The position numbers and the translations under genes are program-made. The notes beneath the pieces are model-generated. The model did not search any database and was not told where the DNA came from. It saw only the letters and a list, made by a program, of their open reading frames with translations. A stretch of DNA of 64,000 nt, from NCBI RefSeq assembly GCF_018390595.1, contig NZ_JAHBAV010000005.1, positions 28,447 through 92,446 on the forward strand, written 5' to 3'. The stretch comes from Dietzia massiliensis. GTDB lineage: Bacteria; Actinomycetota; Actinomycetes; Mycobacteriales; Mycobacteriaceae. This document shows positions 46,786 to 55,252 of this stretch, one piece after another; within the stretch, counting starts at the first letter, position 1; the number at the start of each line of letters is the position of its first letter.

Positions 46786-48453
46786 TCACACGGGGGTGAA
46801 CGCCTCCGCGCCGTCGGGGCGGACCCATACCCGGTCGCCGGCGGGGTCCGTCCCCAGCGAGGTGAGATCCCGCGCCCGCAACTTGAAGCTCGCGGTCCTC
46901 GGCAGCGCCGACGTGACCCGTAGCAGCGACGGTCGCTGCTTGGGGCCCAGGTCGGGTTGGGCGGCGAGGAAGTCGGCGAACCCGTCGGCGAGTGCGCTGA
47001 CGTCGGCGCCCTCACGCGGCACCACCCCCGCGGCCACGGCGTCGCCGATGGCGGCCGCACCGCGCACCGTCGCCGCCGGGACGGCGTACACGCCGACCTC
47101 GGCCACATCGGGATGGCGCCGCAGGACGCGTTCGATCGGCGCGGCCGCCAGATTCTCCCCGTCCACCCGCATCCATCCACCGGACCGGCCCGCGAAGTAA
47201 ACCCACCCCTCGTCGTCGACATAGGCGAGGTCACCGGAGTGGAAGCGGCCCCCGCGCATGCGTTCGGCGTCGGCGGCCGGATCGCCCCAGTAGCCGGCGA
47301 ACAGCCCGGGTCCGTCGGCGACCATCTCGCCCACGGCCTCGTCGGCGTTGAGCAGGACGCCCGCGTCGTCGAAGCGGGCGCGCGGGCACTCCTCGCCGGT
47401 CTCGGGGTCCACGACGAGCACCCCGGCCGGGAGCGGTCCGAGGGCGGCGTCGGGGGTCTCGGGCGTGCGCGTGACGGAGATGCCGCCCTCGCTGGAACCG
47501 AACCCGTCGACCACGGTCACGCCGAAGCGGCGGGCGAACTCGCGCCTCACGTCGGCGGGGGCCTCGTTGCCGTAGGCGACACGCATGGGGTTGTCGGCGT
47601 CGTCGGGCCGCTCGGGCGTGGCGAGGATGTAGGACAGGGGCGCGCCGACGTAGTTGGCGAACGTGCAGCCGTGCCGCCGGACGTCGTCGAGCCAGTTGGA
47701 GGCGGAGAACCTGCGGCGGAGCGCGATGGAGCAGCCGGAGAACAGGGCGATCGGCCAGGCGACCATGACGGCGTTGGAGTGGAACAGCGGCATCGCGCTG
47801 TAGACGCAGTCGTCGGTGCCGATGCCGAACCGTTCGGCGAGCATGCGGCCGGGCACGGAGATCTTGTTCTGCGTGATCCGCACGGCCTTGGGGTCGCCGC
47901 TCGTGCCGGAGGTGAAGACCAGCGCGACCAGGTCGTCGGGGCCGGTCGGCACGTCCGTGACCGCGGGGAGCGCGGCGTCGGCGTGGCGGTCGAGCAGCGC
48001 GGCCCACTCGGGGGAGTCCACGTTGACCACCGGGATGCCGGGGTCGAGGCCGTCGAGGAGTGCCTCGTTGTCGGCGTCGGTGAGGATGAGCGCGCAGTCC
48101 GCGAGCGCCGCGTCGCGCAGGAGTGCCTCGCCGCGGCGCGTGGGGTTGAGTCCGGCCACGACGATCTCCGAACACGCCGCCGCGCCGAGCAGGTAGAGGT
48201 ACTCGGGTGTGCCGGCCAGGAGGAGGCCGATGTGGGGTGTGCGCGCCGGGGATGACGACGACGAGGTCATCAGTTCGCGCAGCGCCGCGATCCGCACGGC
48301 CGACGCGCGGACGGCGTCCGACCAGGGCGTGAGCCGGTCGTCGGACCAGATGCCGCGGTCGCCGACGGCGGACAGGGCGTGCACGGCGTCGGCGACGGAG
48401 GTGAACGGCCGGGCCGCGACGTCGGCGATGGTCTGGACCGTGCTGCTGCTCAT
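46786..48453 (-). CDS. fadD17: FadD17-like acyl-CoA ligase
   Basis: ANL ligase of 555 residues (Rv3506 FadD17 is about 502). P-loop FTSGTSGDPKAVRITQNKI, FGSSEGGISVTRTPE, FHSGDLAYVDDEG and the C-terminal TASFKLRARDL lysine are present. The P-loop lacks the usual GTTG form (GTSGDPKAV), a FadD17 trait. The ATG at 48453 overlaps the fadE27 stop. The operon fadE26-fadE27-fadD17 is the same as Rv3504-Rv3506, divergent from fdxD. Probably activates long sterol acids. Confidence 0.87.
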   Translation of the reverse strand: MSSSTVQTIADVAARPFTSVADAVHALSAVGDRGIWSDDRLTPWSDAVRASAVRIAALRELMTSSSSSPARTPHIGLLLAGTPEYLYLLGAAACSEIVVAGLNPTRRGEALLRDAALADCALILTDADNEALLDGLDPGIPVVNVDSPEWAALLDRHADAALPAVTDVPTGPDDLVALVFTSGTSGDPKAVRITQNKISVPGRMLAERFGIGTDDCVYSAMPLFHSNAVMVAWPIALFSGCSIALRRRFSASNWLDDVRRHGCTFANYVGAPLSYILATPERPDDADNPMRVAYGNEAPADVRREFARRFGVTVVDGFGSSEGGISVTRTPETPDAALGPLPAGVLVVDPETGEECPRARFDDAGVLLNADEAVGEMVADGPGLFAGYWGDPAADAERMRGGRFHSGDLAYVDDEGWVYFAGRSGGWMRVDGENLAAAPIERVLRRHPDVAEVGVYAVPAATVRGAAAIGDAVAAGVVPREGADVSALADGFADFLAAQPDLGPKQRPSLLRVTSALPRTASFKLRARDLTSLGTDPAGDRVWVRPDGAEAFTPV

Positions 48454-49520
48454 GCGGAGAACTCCCAGGGGTCGCCGTGGACGGCGAGCACGTCGCCGAG
48501 GTCGAGGAGCTGTCGGGTCGCGCCGCCGAGTCGGAACTCGTTCGCCTTGGCGGCGAGGAAATAGCGGTGGGCGGGCTCGGAGCGGTCCAGGCCGACGCCG
48601 CCGTGGACGTGGACGGCGGTGTGGGCGAGTCGGTGACCGGCCTCGCAGGCCCAGAAGTGGGCGGAGGCAACGGCCGCGTGGGCGGTGGCGCCCGGGGCGC
48701 CCGCGCAGGCGTCGAGCTCGTAGGCCGCGCGCAGGGTGGACAGCCGGACCGCGTCGACGTCGATCGACCCGTCGGCCAGGCGCGCGGCGACGGCCTGGAA
48801 GGTGCCGATGGGGCGCCCGAACTGGTGGCGCGTGGTGGCATACGCGGCGGTGCGCTGGAGCGCGGCCTCGATGACACCCCACTGGTGGGCGGCCAGGTGC
48901 ACGCGGCGGCGCAGGGCGTCGAGCTCCGCGGCCGTGCCCGGGAGGACGGAGGCGGGCTCCGGCTCGCCGGTGACGAGGCCTGCGCACGAGAAGTCGACGG
49001 GGACCGTGCGCTCCACGGTCACCGCGGTGCGGTCGGACACGTGCAGCCCGTCGGCGGAGGGGCGGAGGACGACGTCCGCGATCGGCGCCCAGTCGACCTC
49101 CGGCGAGGCGCCGGGTCCGCCGTCCGCGACCGCGGCCATCTGACGGCCCTCGGCGACCGCGGCGGCGCGCTCCCCGTCACCGGCCGCGTCGAGCAGGTGG
49201 GCCGCGCGGATCGCCGGGGAGAGGGGGACGGGCGCGAGCACGCGGCCCAGTTCGCGCAGGACCAGCGCCTCGCCGACCACCCCGAGGTCGGCGCCGCCGA
49301 GTCGCTCGGGGGCCAGGGCCGCGGGCACGCCGGCCCGGACGAGCTCGTCCCAGAACCGGGCGTGGAAGCGGGCGGTGTCCTTGTCCGTGCCGCCCGACTC
49401 GGTGCCGGGGCCGAACCGGGCGTCGAGCTCGCGCAGCGACTCGTCGGTGACCAGACGCTCGCCCATGTCGCGGACGAGGGCGGTGAGGTCGGAGGTGGTG
49501 TCGTCGACGGAGAAATCCAT
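48450..49520 (-). CDS. fadE27: FadE27-like acyl-CoA dehydrogenase subunit
   Basis: ACAD of 356 residues (Rv3505 is 373). FAD-site motifs are TTRHQFGRPIGTFQAVAARLAD and HVHGGVGLDRSEPAHRYFLA. FadE26 and FadE27 (ChsE4-ChsE5) form an alpha2-beta2 dehydrogenase on the C26/C27 side-chain thioester. The ATG at 49520 follows the fadE26 stop by one base (TGACATG). Heteromer formation with the upstream gene is known of the homologues and expected here. Confidence 0.87.
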   Translation of the reverse strand: MDFSVDDTTSDLTALVRDMGERLVTDESLRELDARFGPGTESGGTDKDTARFHARFWDELVRAGVPAALAPERLGGADLGVVGEALVLRELGRVLAPVPLSPAIRAAHLLDAAGDGERAAAVAEGRQMAAVADGGPGASPEVDWAPIADVVLRPSADGLHVSDRTAVTVERTVPVDFSCAGLVTGEPEPASVLPGTAAELDALRRRVHLAAHQWGVIEAALQRTAAYATTRHQFGRPIGTFQAVAARLADGSIDVDAVRLSTLRAAYELDACAGAPGATAHAAVASAHFWACEAGHRLAHTAVHVHGGVGLDRSEPAHRYFLAAKANEFRLGGATRQLLDLGDVLAVHGDPWEFSA

Positions 49521-49521
49521 G

Positions 49522-50793
49522 TCAGCGCTCCTTACGGGATCCGGCACCGGTGGCCGCGGTGGCCGGGGTGGCGACCCGGGGCGCCGGCGGCAGCCCGAGG
49601 CCGGCGGTGGCGATGATGTCCCGCTGCACCTCGTTGGTGCCGCCGCCGAAGGTGAGGATGAGCGCCGAGCGGTGCAGTCGCTCGATGCGCCCGTGCAGGG
49701 CGGCGGTGGGGGAGTGCGCGCGCTGGTAGCCGCTCGACCCGAGCACCTCCATGAGCAGGCGGTAGGCCTCGCAGGCCGTCTCCGTCCCGTACACCTTGGT
49801 CGCCGACGCGGCGATGCGCGTCGGGGCCGCGGTGTCGGCGGAGACGATCTCCCAGTTGCGCAGGGCCAGGTACTCGGCCATCGCGTGGACGCGGGCCAGG
49901 TGGGCGCGGACCCATTCGATCTCGATCACCGGACCGTCGCCCGGCAGTCCGACGTCGGCCGCCGGGGTGGTGCGGGCCCAGTCCACCACCTGCCGGAGCG
50001 AGGCCTGCAGCGGGCCGGCCGAGGTCAGGGCCACCCGCTCGTGGTTGAGCTGGTTGGTCATGAGCGGCCAGCCGCCGTGCTCGGGGCCCACGAGGTTGCT
50101 CGCGGGGACGACCACGTCCTGGTAGTAGGTGACGCTGGTGTCCGGGCCGGCCATCGTGTGCACGGGGGTCCAGGAGAAACCGTCGGCGGTGGTGGGTACG
50201 ACGATCATCGAGATGCCCTTGTGGCGCTTGGCGTCCGGATCGGTGCGCGCGGCCAGCCAGATCCAGTCGGCGTAGGCGACCAGCGACGTCCACATCTTCT
50301 GGCCGTTGATCCGGTAGACGTCCTGTCCGGCGTACTCGCCGGTGCCGGCCTCGCGGACCGCGCGCGTGCGCAGGGAGGCCAGGTCGGTGCCGGAATCGGG
50401 TTCGGAGTAGCCGATCCCGAAGTGGAGTTCACCGCGGCTGATCCGGGGCAGGAAGTAGCTCTTCTGCTCGTCGGAGCCGAACGCCATGATGGTCGGCGCC
50501 ACCGAGTTGATGGTGAGGAACGGGACCGGGACGCCGGCGATCGCGGCCTCGTCGGTGAAGATGAGCTGGTCGATCATCGGCCGGTTCTTCCCGCCGAACT
50601 CCTCCGGCCAGCCGAGGGTGAGCCAGCCGTCGCGCCCCATCTCCGCCACGATCTCCCGGTACGCGTCGCCGTGTCCGTATTCGCCGGTGGTGGAGGTGAA
50701 CGCCTCGCGCCGCTCCGGGGTCATGAGCGCGGCGAAGTACTCGCGCAGCTCTCCGCGCAGACGTTCCTGGTCGGGGGTGTAGGTGATGTCCAT
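49522..50793 (-). CDS. fadE26: FadE26-like acyl-CoA dehydrogenase subunit
   Basis: ACAD of 423 residues (Rv3504 is 400) with GYSEPDSGTDLASLRTRAV, NGQKMWTSLVAYADWIW, and a C-terminal TFGGGTNEVQRDIIATAGLG. An Ala/Thr-rich tail ends RKER. I use the ATG at 50793 because the in-frame extension to 50832 runs through a KstR-type palindrome. First gene of fadE26-fadE27-fadD17. Catalyses alpha,beta-dehydrogenation of the sterol side chain with FadE27. Confidence 0.88.
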   Translation of the reverse strand: MDITYTPDQERLRGELREYFAALMTPERREAFTSTTGEYGHGDAYREIVAEMGRDGWLTLGWPEEFGGKNRPMIDQLIFTDEAAIAGVPVPFLTINSVAPTIMAFGSDEQKSYFLPRISRGELHFGIGYSEPDSGTDLASLRTRAVREAGTGEYAGQDVYRINGQKMWTSLVAYADWIWLAARTDPDAKRHKGISMIVVPTTADGFSWTPVHTMAGPDTSVTYYQDVVVPASNLVGPEHGGWPLMTNQLNHERVALTSAGPLQASLRQVVDWARTTPAADVGLPGDGPVIEIEWVRAHLARVHAMAEYLALRNWEIVSADTAAPTRIAASATKVYGTETACEAYRLLMEVLGSSGYQRAHSPTAALHGRIERLHRSALILTFGGGTNEVQRDIIATAGLGLPPAPRVATPATAATGAGSRKER

Positions 50794-50817
50794 GGACCCT
50801 GCATTCGTCAACGGAAG

Positions 50818-50831
50818 TGGAACGTGTTCCA
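50818..50831. promoter_or_regulatory. KstR-type operator (fadE26 side)
   Basis: TGGAACGTGTTCCA is a perfect palindrome and exact match to TnnAACnnGTTnnA, 25 bp upstream of the fadE26 ATG on the minus strand. Confidence 0.88.
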
Positions 50832-50914
50832 ATTACGCCGACCACGCTAACACCGCCGAACGCGTTCGTGGAGTTCTCGTCGGCCGGCCGCCCGGTCCGG
50901 AATCGGTGCGGTGT

Positions 50915-50928
50915 AAGAACACGTTCTA
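50915..50928. promoter_or_regulatory. KstR-type operator (fdxD side)
   Basis: AAGAACACGTTCTA has one mismatch (A for the first T) to TnnAACnnGTTnnA. It lies 73 bp before the ferredoxin gene, so each member of this divergent pair has its own site. Confidence 0.75.
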
Positions 50929-51000
50929 GTGCTCTGGGCCACATAGTATCGGACCAGACCGGCGGTACCGAGCCCGCCGGACCGGCTGAGGAGGACGGAT

Positions 51001-51195
51001 ATGAGGATCGAGGTCGATCCCGACCGCTGCGAGGGGCAGGCCGTGTGTGTCGGCCTCGCGCCCAAGGTGTTCGAGCTGGGCGACGACGACGAGGTCGTCC
51101 GCGTGGTCGTGGACGAGGTGCCGGCCGAGCTCGAGAAGCGGGCCCGCAAGGCAGTGGAGAAGTGCCCGATGGCGGCACTCGAGATCAAGGAGTGA
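51001..51195 (+). CDS. fdxD: 3Fe-4S ferredoxin FdxD-like
   Basis: Ferredoxin of 64 residues with Cys10, Cys16 and Cys55 (CEGQAVC and KCPMA). A non-Cys residue (Q13) stands where a fourth ligand would be, the signature of 3Fe-4S ferredoxins that feed P450s. AGGAGGA lies just before the ATG. It is the counterpart of Rv3503c, the known redox partner of CYP125/CYP142. It is the only ferredoxin in the window. A ferredoxin reductase is not encoded here. Confidence 0.9.
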   Translation: MRIEVDPDRCEGQAVCVGLAPKVFELGDDDEVVRVVVDEVPAELEKRARKAVEKCPMAALEIKE

Positions 51196-51202
51196 CATCA
51201 CT

Positions 51203-52120
51203 ATGACGCAGCAGTCCCTGGACGCCGACCTGTCGCTGGACGGGCGGGTCGCCGTCGTGACCGGGTCGGGCTCCGGTCTCGGTGCCGCGGAGGCGGTCGA
51301 GCTGGCCCGGTCGGGTGCGGCGGCGGTCGTCATCAACGACATCCGGTCCTCCGAGGCCACGGACTCGGTGATCGCGGACATCGAGGCCGCCGGCGCCAGG
51401 GCGGAACTCGTCGTGGGCGACGTCTCCGAGCGGGAGACCGCGGACGCCATGGTGGCGGCCGCGCTCGGGCTGGGCGGGCTGCACGTCGTGGTGAACAACG
51501 CGGGCATCACCCGCGACAAGATGCTGTTCAACATGTCGGACGAGGACTTCGACGCGGTGGTCAAGGTGCACCTGCGCGGGCACTTCCTGCTGACCCGTAA
51601 CGCTGCCGCCCACTGGCGGGCCGAGAGCAAGAAGGCGGAGGGGCCCGTCTTCGGGCGTCTGATCAACACCTCGTCCGAGGCGGGGCTCTTCGGCCCTCCC
51701 GGGCAGGCGAACTACGGTGCGGCCAAGGCGGGCATCACGGCCCTGACCCTGTCCGCGGCCCGGGTGCTCGAGCGCATCGGGTGCACCGCCAACGCGATCG
51801 CGCCGCGCGGCCGCACCGGCATGACCGAGGGGGTCTTCGAGGCGTGGGACGAGTCCCAGGGTCCGGACCCGCTCTCCCCGGGCCGTGTCGCCGACCTCGT
51901 CTCGTACCTGGCGTCGCCGGCGGCGGCGCAGGTCAACGGCCAGCTGTTCGTGGTATACGGCGGCATGGTGGCCCTCGTCGAGGCGCCCGTGGTCGAGAAG
52001 CGGTTCGACGCCGCCGGCGGCGTGTGGGATCGCCGCGAGTTCGCCGATGCGGTCTCCGGGCACTGGTCAGGCCGCCCGGAGGGCAAGTCCTTCTCCGCCG
52101 CGGAGATCATGAAGCTCTGA
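51203..52120 (+). CDS. chsB1: ChsB1-like 3-hydroxyacyl-CoA dehydrogenase (SDR)
   Basis: SDR of 305 residues: VVTGSGSGLGAAEAVELA, the NNAGITRDKMLFNMSDED segment, SSEAGLFGPPGQANYGAAK (Ser, Tyr, Lys), and a C-terminal extension that matches HSD4-type dehydrogenases. The counterpart of Rv3502c (ChsB1, also called an Hsd4-type enzyme), which oxidises the 3-hydroxy side-chain CoA ester before FadA5. AAGGAG precedes the ATG by about ten bases, overlapping the ferredoxin's 3' end; seven bases separate the genes. Close paralogue of the KstR2-type SDR at 20728. A hairpin follows. Confidence 0.86.
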   Translation: MTQQSLDADLSLDGRVAVVTGSGSGLGAAEAVELARSGAAAVVINDIRSSEATDSVIADIEAAGARAELVVGDVSERETADAMVAAALGLGGLHVVVNNAGITRDKMLFNMSDEDFDAVVKVHLRGHFLLTRNAAAHWRAESKKAEGPVFGRLINTSSEAGLFGPPGQANYGAAKAGITALTLSAARVLERIGCTANAIAPRGRTGMTEGVFEAWDESQGPDPLSPGRVADLVSYLASPAAAQVNGQLFVVYGGMVALVEAPVVEKRFDAAGGVWDRREFADAVSGHWSGRPEGKSFSAAEIMKL

Positions 52121-52142
52121 CACGGGCCCCGGTCCATGAGAC

Positions 52143-52178
52143 GTCCCCGGTGTGATCGCGACCGATCACGCCGGGGAC
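52143..52178. terminator. Hairpin terminator before the mce4 operon
   Basis: Arms GTCCCCGGTGTGATCG and CGATCACGCCGGGGAC, one mismatch, four-base loop. It ends the fdxD-chsB1 transcript, so the mce operon uses its own promoter. Confidence 0.78.
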
Positions 52179-52264
52179 GACTTGTATCTCCACCTGCCGT
52201 GTTAGATTCCCGGACACCGCAGGCGGGGGCCTCCGGACGGGGGTGAGAGGAAGTCCTTGCCACA

Positions 52265-52278
52265 TAGAACGCGTTCTA
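52265..52278. promoter_or_regulatory. KstR-type operator of the mce4 operon
   Basis: TAGAACGCGTTCTA is a perfect palindrome and exact match to TnnAACnnGTTnnA. It lies 108 bp before yrbE4A. TAGATA overlaps its right end as a possible -10, leaving a leader of about 95 bases. Confidence 0.9.
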
Positions 52279-52386
52279 GATACGGTGTAACCGCGATCAC
52301 ACCGAAATGGTCACTTGTTCAGCGGTCCGGTTCGCGTGGCCCGGTGTCGCGTGGTCCGGGGGGATGTCAGACAGGAGGGGGCACCA

Positions 52387-53151
52387 ATGGCGAGAGTCCT
52401 CGATGCACCGCTCAAGGGCATCGGCGAGTTCTTCGCCATGACCCTCGACACGTTCGCCTCCTTCCCCACGATCGTCCGCCAGGGCCGCGAGTTCATCGAG
52501 CAGTCGTGGTTCATCGCCCGCGTGTCGACCATGGCCACCGTGCTCGTGGCCATCCCGTTCACGGTCCTGGTGAGCTTCACCCTCAACATCCTGCTGCGTG
52601 AGATCGGCGCAGCCGACCTGTCGGGAGCCGGCGCCGCGTTGGGTGCCGTCACCCAGGTCGGTCCGATGGTCACCGTGCTCATCGTCGCGGGCGCGGGCGC
52701 GACCGCCATCTGTGCCGACCTCGGTGCGCGCACCATCCGCGAGGAGATCGACGCGATGGAGGTGCTGGGGATCGACCCGGTCAAGCGGCTCGTCGTGCCG
52801 CGCGTGGCGGCCTCGACGTTCGTCGCGCTGTTGCTCAACGGGCTGGTGTGCACGATCGGCATCCTCGGCGGTTTCCTGTTCTCGGTGCTACTGCAGGGCG
52901 TCAACCCGGGAGCCTTTGTCAACGGCATCACCCTGTTGACCGGGCTCGGCGAACTGATCCTCGCGCAGATCAAGGCCGGCGTGTTCGGGATGCTTGCGGG
53001 ACTGGTCGCCTGCTACAAGGGGCTCTACGTCCGCGGCGGGCCGAAGGAGGTCGGCAGTGCGGTCAACGAGACCGTCGTCTTCGCCTTCATGTGCCTGTTC
53101 GTGGTCAACACCGTCATCACGGCCGTCGGCGTCAAGGTCCTGGGGGCGTGA
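52387..53151 (+). CDS. yrbE4A: Mce4 transporter permease YrbE4A
   Basis: Permease of 254 residues of the MlaE/YrbE family with about five TM helices and the family motif RTIREEIDAMEVLGIDPVKR. It forms the membrane channel of the Mce4 steroid importer with YrbE4B and an ATPase (MceG) encoded elsewhere. AGGAGG lies about nine bases before the ATG. First gene of a polar operon of eight genes, yrbE4A to mce4F, each overlapping or within ten bases of the next. Confidence 0.93.
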   Translation: MARVLDAPLKGIGEFFAMTLDTFASFPTIVRQGREFIEQSWFIARVSTMATVLVAIPFTVLVSFTLNILLREIGAADLSGAGAALGAVTQVGPMVTVLIVAGAGATAICADLGARTIREEIDAMEVLGIDPVKRLVVPRVAASTFVALLLNGLVCTIGILGGFLFSVLLQGVNPGAFVNGITLLTGLGELILAQIKAGVFGMLAGLVACYKGLYVRGGPKEVGSAVNETVVFAFMCLFVVNTVITAVGVKVLGA

Positions 53152-53152
53152 C

Positions 53153-54004
53153 ATGGCGGTGATCGAGACCGCCCGGTTCCCGCGACTGTCACGGGCCCGG
53201 AACTCCGCGGTCAAGAGCTTCGACGACTTCGGCGACCACGCGCTGTTCTTCTGGCGCGCGCTGGTGGCGACGCCGCGCGCGCTGACCCAGTATCCCAAGG
53301 AGACCCTCCGGCTGATCGCCGAGATCGCGATGGGGACGGGCGCGCTGGCGATGATCGGCGGCACCGTCGTGATCGTCGCGTTCCTCACCCTCGCCACCGG
53401 CGGCGTGATCGCCGTCCAGGGCTTCTCGTCTCTTACGGACGTGGGCGTGGAGGCGCTCACCGGGTTCTTCGCCGCCTTCATCAACGTCCGGATCGCGGCG
53501 CCCGTGATCGCGGGCATCGGGCTCGCGGCGACGATCGGGGCCGGCGCGACGGCACAACTGGGCGCGATGCGGGTCTCCGAGGAGATCGACGCCCTCGAGG
53601 TCATGGCGATCGACTCGATCACCTACCTGGTCTCCACCCGCATCGTCGCGGGGATGATCGCGGTGGTGCCGCTGTACTCGCTGGCCGTGATCGCGTCGTT
53701 CCTCGCCAGCCGGTTCGCGACGGTGGAGATCTACGGACAGTCGGGCGGCGTCTACGACCACTACTTCTCGACGTTCCTCATCCCGACGGACATCCTGTGG
53801 TCCTTCGTCCAGGCCATCGCCATGGCCATCACGATCATGCTCCTCCACACCTACTACGGCTATAACGCGGCCGGTGGCCCCGCCGGTGTCGGCTCGGCCG
53901 TCGGCAACGCGGTGCGCACCTCGCTCATCGCCGTGGTGACCGTGACCCTTCTCGTCTCGCTCGCGATCTACGGCGGAGACGGCAACTTCAACCTGTCGGG
54001 ATAG
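53153..54004 (+). CDS. yrbE4B: Mce4 transporter permease YrbE4B
   Basis: Permease of 283 residues, second MlaE-family subunit, with the motif RVSEEIDALEVMAIDSITYL and TM segments near residues 60-90, 105-135, 165-190 and 205-280. One base separates it from the yrbE4A stop. Expected to pair with YrbE4A. The N-terminus (RFPRLSRARNSAVKSF) is cytoplasmic and basic. Confidence 0.93.
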   Translation: MAVIETARFPRLSRARNSAVKSFDDFGDHALFFWRALVATPRALTQYPKETLRLIAEIAMGTGALAMIGGTVVIVAFLTLATGGVIAVQGFSSLTDVGVEALTGFFAAFINVRIAAPVIAGIGLAATIGAGATAQLGAMRVSEEIDALEVMAIDSITYLVSTRIVAGMIAVVPLYSLAVIASFLASRFATVEIYGQSGGVYDHYFSTFLIPTDILWSFVQAIAMAITIMLLHTYYGYNAAGGPAGVGSAVGNAVRTSLIAVVTVTLLVSLAIYGGDGNFNLSG

Positions 54005-54013
54005 GAGACGGAC

Positions 54014-55252
54014 ATGGCGAGGACGGTGAGTCAGAGCGACACCGGGCCCAGGCGCATCGCGGGCGCGTGCCTCGCGGTGTTCCTCGTCGCGGTGATCGCG
54101 CTGTCCCTCCTGCTGTTCGGCCGGGCGTTCGACGACCGCGTGCCGTTGACGGTGCGCAGCGACCGCGCGGGACTGGTCATGGAGGCGGACGCGAAGGTGC
54201 GGTCCCGCGGTGTGGAGATCGGCAACGTCACCGACATCAGGCAGGAGTTCGACGGCGCGACGATAGAGATCGAGGTCGACCCGGCCGCGCTCGAGGCCGT
54301 CCCGTCCAACGCGGTGGTGTCCATCGGCTCCAACACCGTCTTCGGCGCCAAGTCCGTGGACTTCGAACCGCCGGCCGTCCCGGCCCCGACGCCGCTGGCA
54401 GCGGGCGCGGTCGTGGAGACCTCGCGGGTCACCACGGAGGTCAACACCCTGTTCGAGGACCTGTCCGACCTGCTCCTGGCGATCGAGCCGGAGAAGCTCA
54501 ACGCCACGCTCGGCGCGGTCTCCGGGGCGGTGGACGGACGCGGTGAGCAGGTCGGCCGGACGATCACCGACCTGCGCTCCTACCTCGAGGAGATCAACCC
54601 GCAGATCGAGACGCTCCAGCGGGATCTGGCCAAGGGGTCGCGCGTGGCCAACCTCTACGCCGACGTCACGCCGGACATCATGCGGCTGCTCGACTCGGGT
54701 ACGGACGTCGGCGCCAACGTGGTCAACAACCAGGCCCGGTTCGAGCAGCTCCTCGCCGCGTCCATCGGGACGGGGGAGACCGGGAAGCGGCTGTTGGCGG
54801 AGAACGGCGACGAGCTCGTCAAGGCGCTGTCCGATCTCCGCGCGTCGACGAGTCTGCTCTACGAGTACTCGCCGATGGTCACCTGTCTGATCGTCGGTCT
54901 GAACCAGGGCGTCGAGGGCGCGATGTCGGCCTTCGGCGGTAAGGACCAGCCCGGCCTCGTGTTCAAGGCCGGCTTCCAGCAGGGCGCCCGCGCGTACGAG
55001 TACCCCAAGGACCTGCCGAAGGTCAACGCGAGCACCGGTCCCAACTGCTACGGACTGCCGTTCCCGGACCCCGAGGCCCACACCCCCTTCATCGTCACCG
55101 ACACCGGATCCAACCCCGTGGAGGGCATGCCCGACGTGTTCACCTCTCGACCCGCCCCGGTGTTCGGCCCGCTGCGGCCCACGGAGCCGGGCCAGCCCGC
55201 GCCGCCGACCCTGCTCCAGGTCATGCTCGGCATGGACGGGGAGACCCCGTGA
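54014..55252 (+). CDS. mce4A: Mce4A substrate-binding protein
   Basis: Mce-family protein of 412 residues. One N-terminal TM/signal anchor (residues about 19-37) is followed by the MCE domain (about 42-120; PLTVRSDRAGLVMEADAKVR then RGVEIGNVTDI) and a long helical region that forms the periplasmic tube with the other Mce subunits. No lipobox. AGGAG lies ten bases before the ATG. The C-terminal Pro-rich segment ends GLPFPDPEAHTP and on. Sterol binding specificity is inferred from operon and operator. Confidence 0.92.
   Translation: MARTVSQSDTGPRRIAGACLAVFLVAVIALSLLLFGRAFDDRVPLTVRSDRAGLVMEADAKVRSRGVEIGNVTDIRQEFDGATIEIEVDPAALEAVPSNAVVSIGSNTVFGAKSVDFEPPAVPAPTPLAAGAVVETSRVTTEVNTLFEDLSDLLLAIEPEKLNATLGAVSGAVDGRGEQVGRTITDLRSYLEEINPQIETLQRDLAKGSRVANLYADVTPDIMRLLDSGTDVGANVVNNQARFEQLLAASIGTGETGKRLLAENGDELVKALSDLRASTSLLYEYSPMVTCLIVGLNQGVEGAMSAFGGKDQPGLVFKAGFQQGARAYEYPKDLPKVNASTGPNCYGLPFPDPEAHTPFIVTDTGSNPVEGMPDVFTSRPAPVFGPLRPTEPGQPAPPTLLQVMLGMDGETP

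Noticed and set aside
50793..50832. Earlier start for fadE26
   Set aside because: It would put the perfect KstR-type palindrome at 50818-50831 inside the coding sequence.
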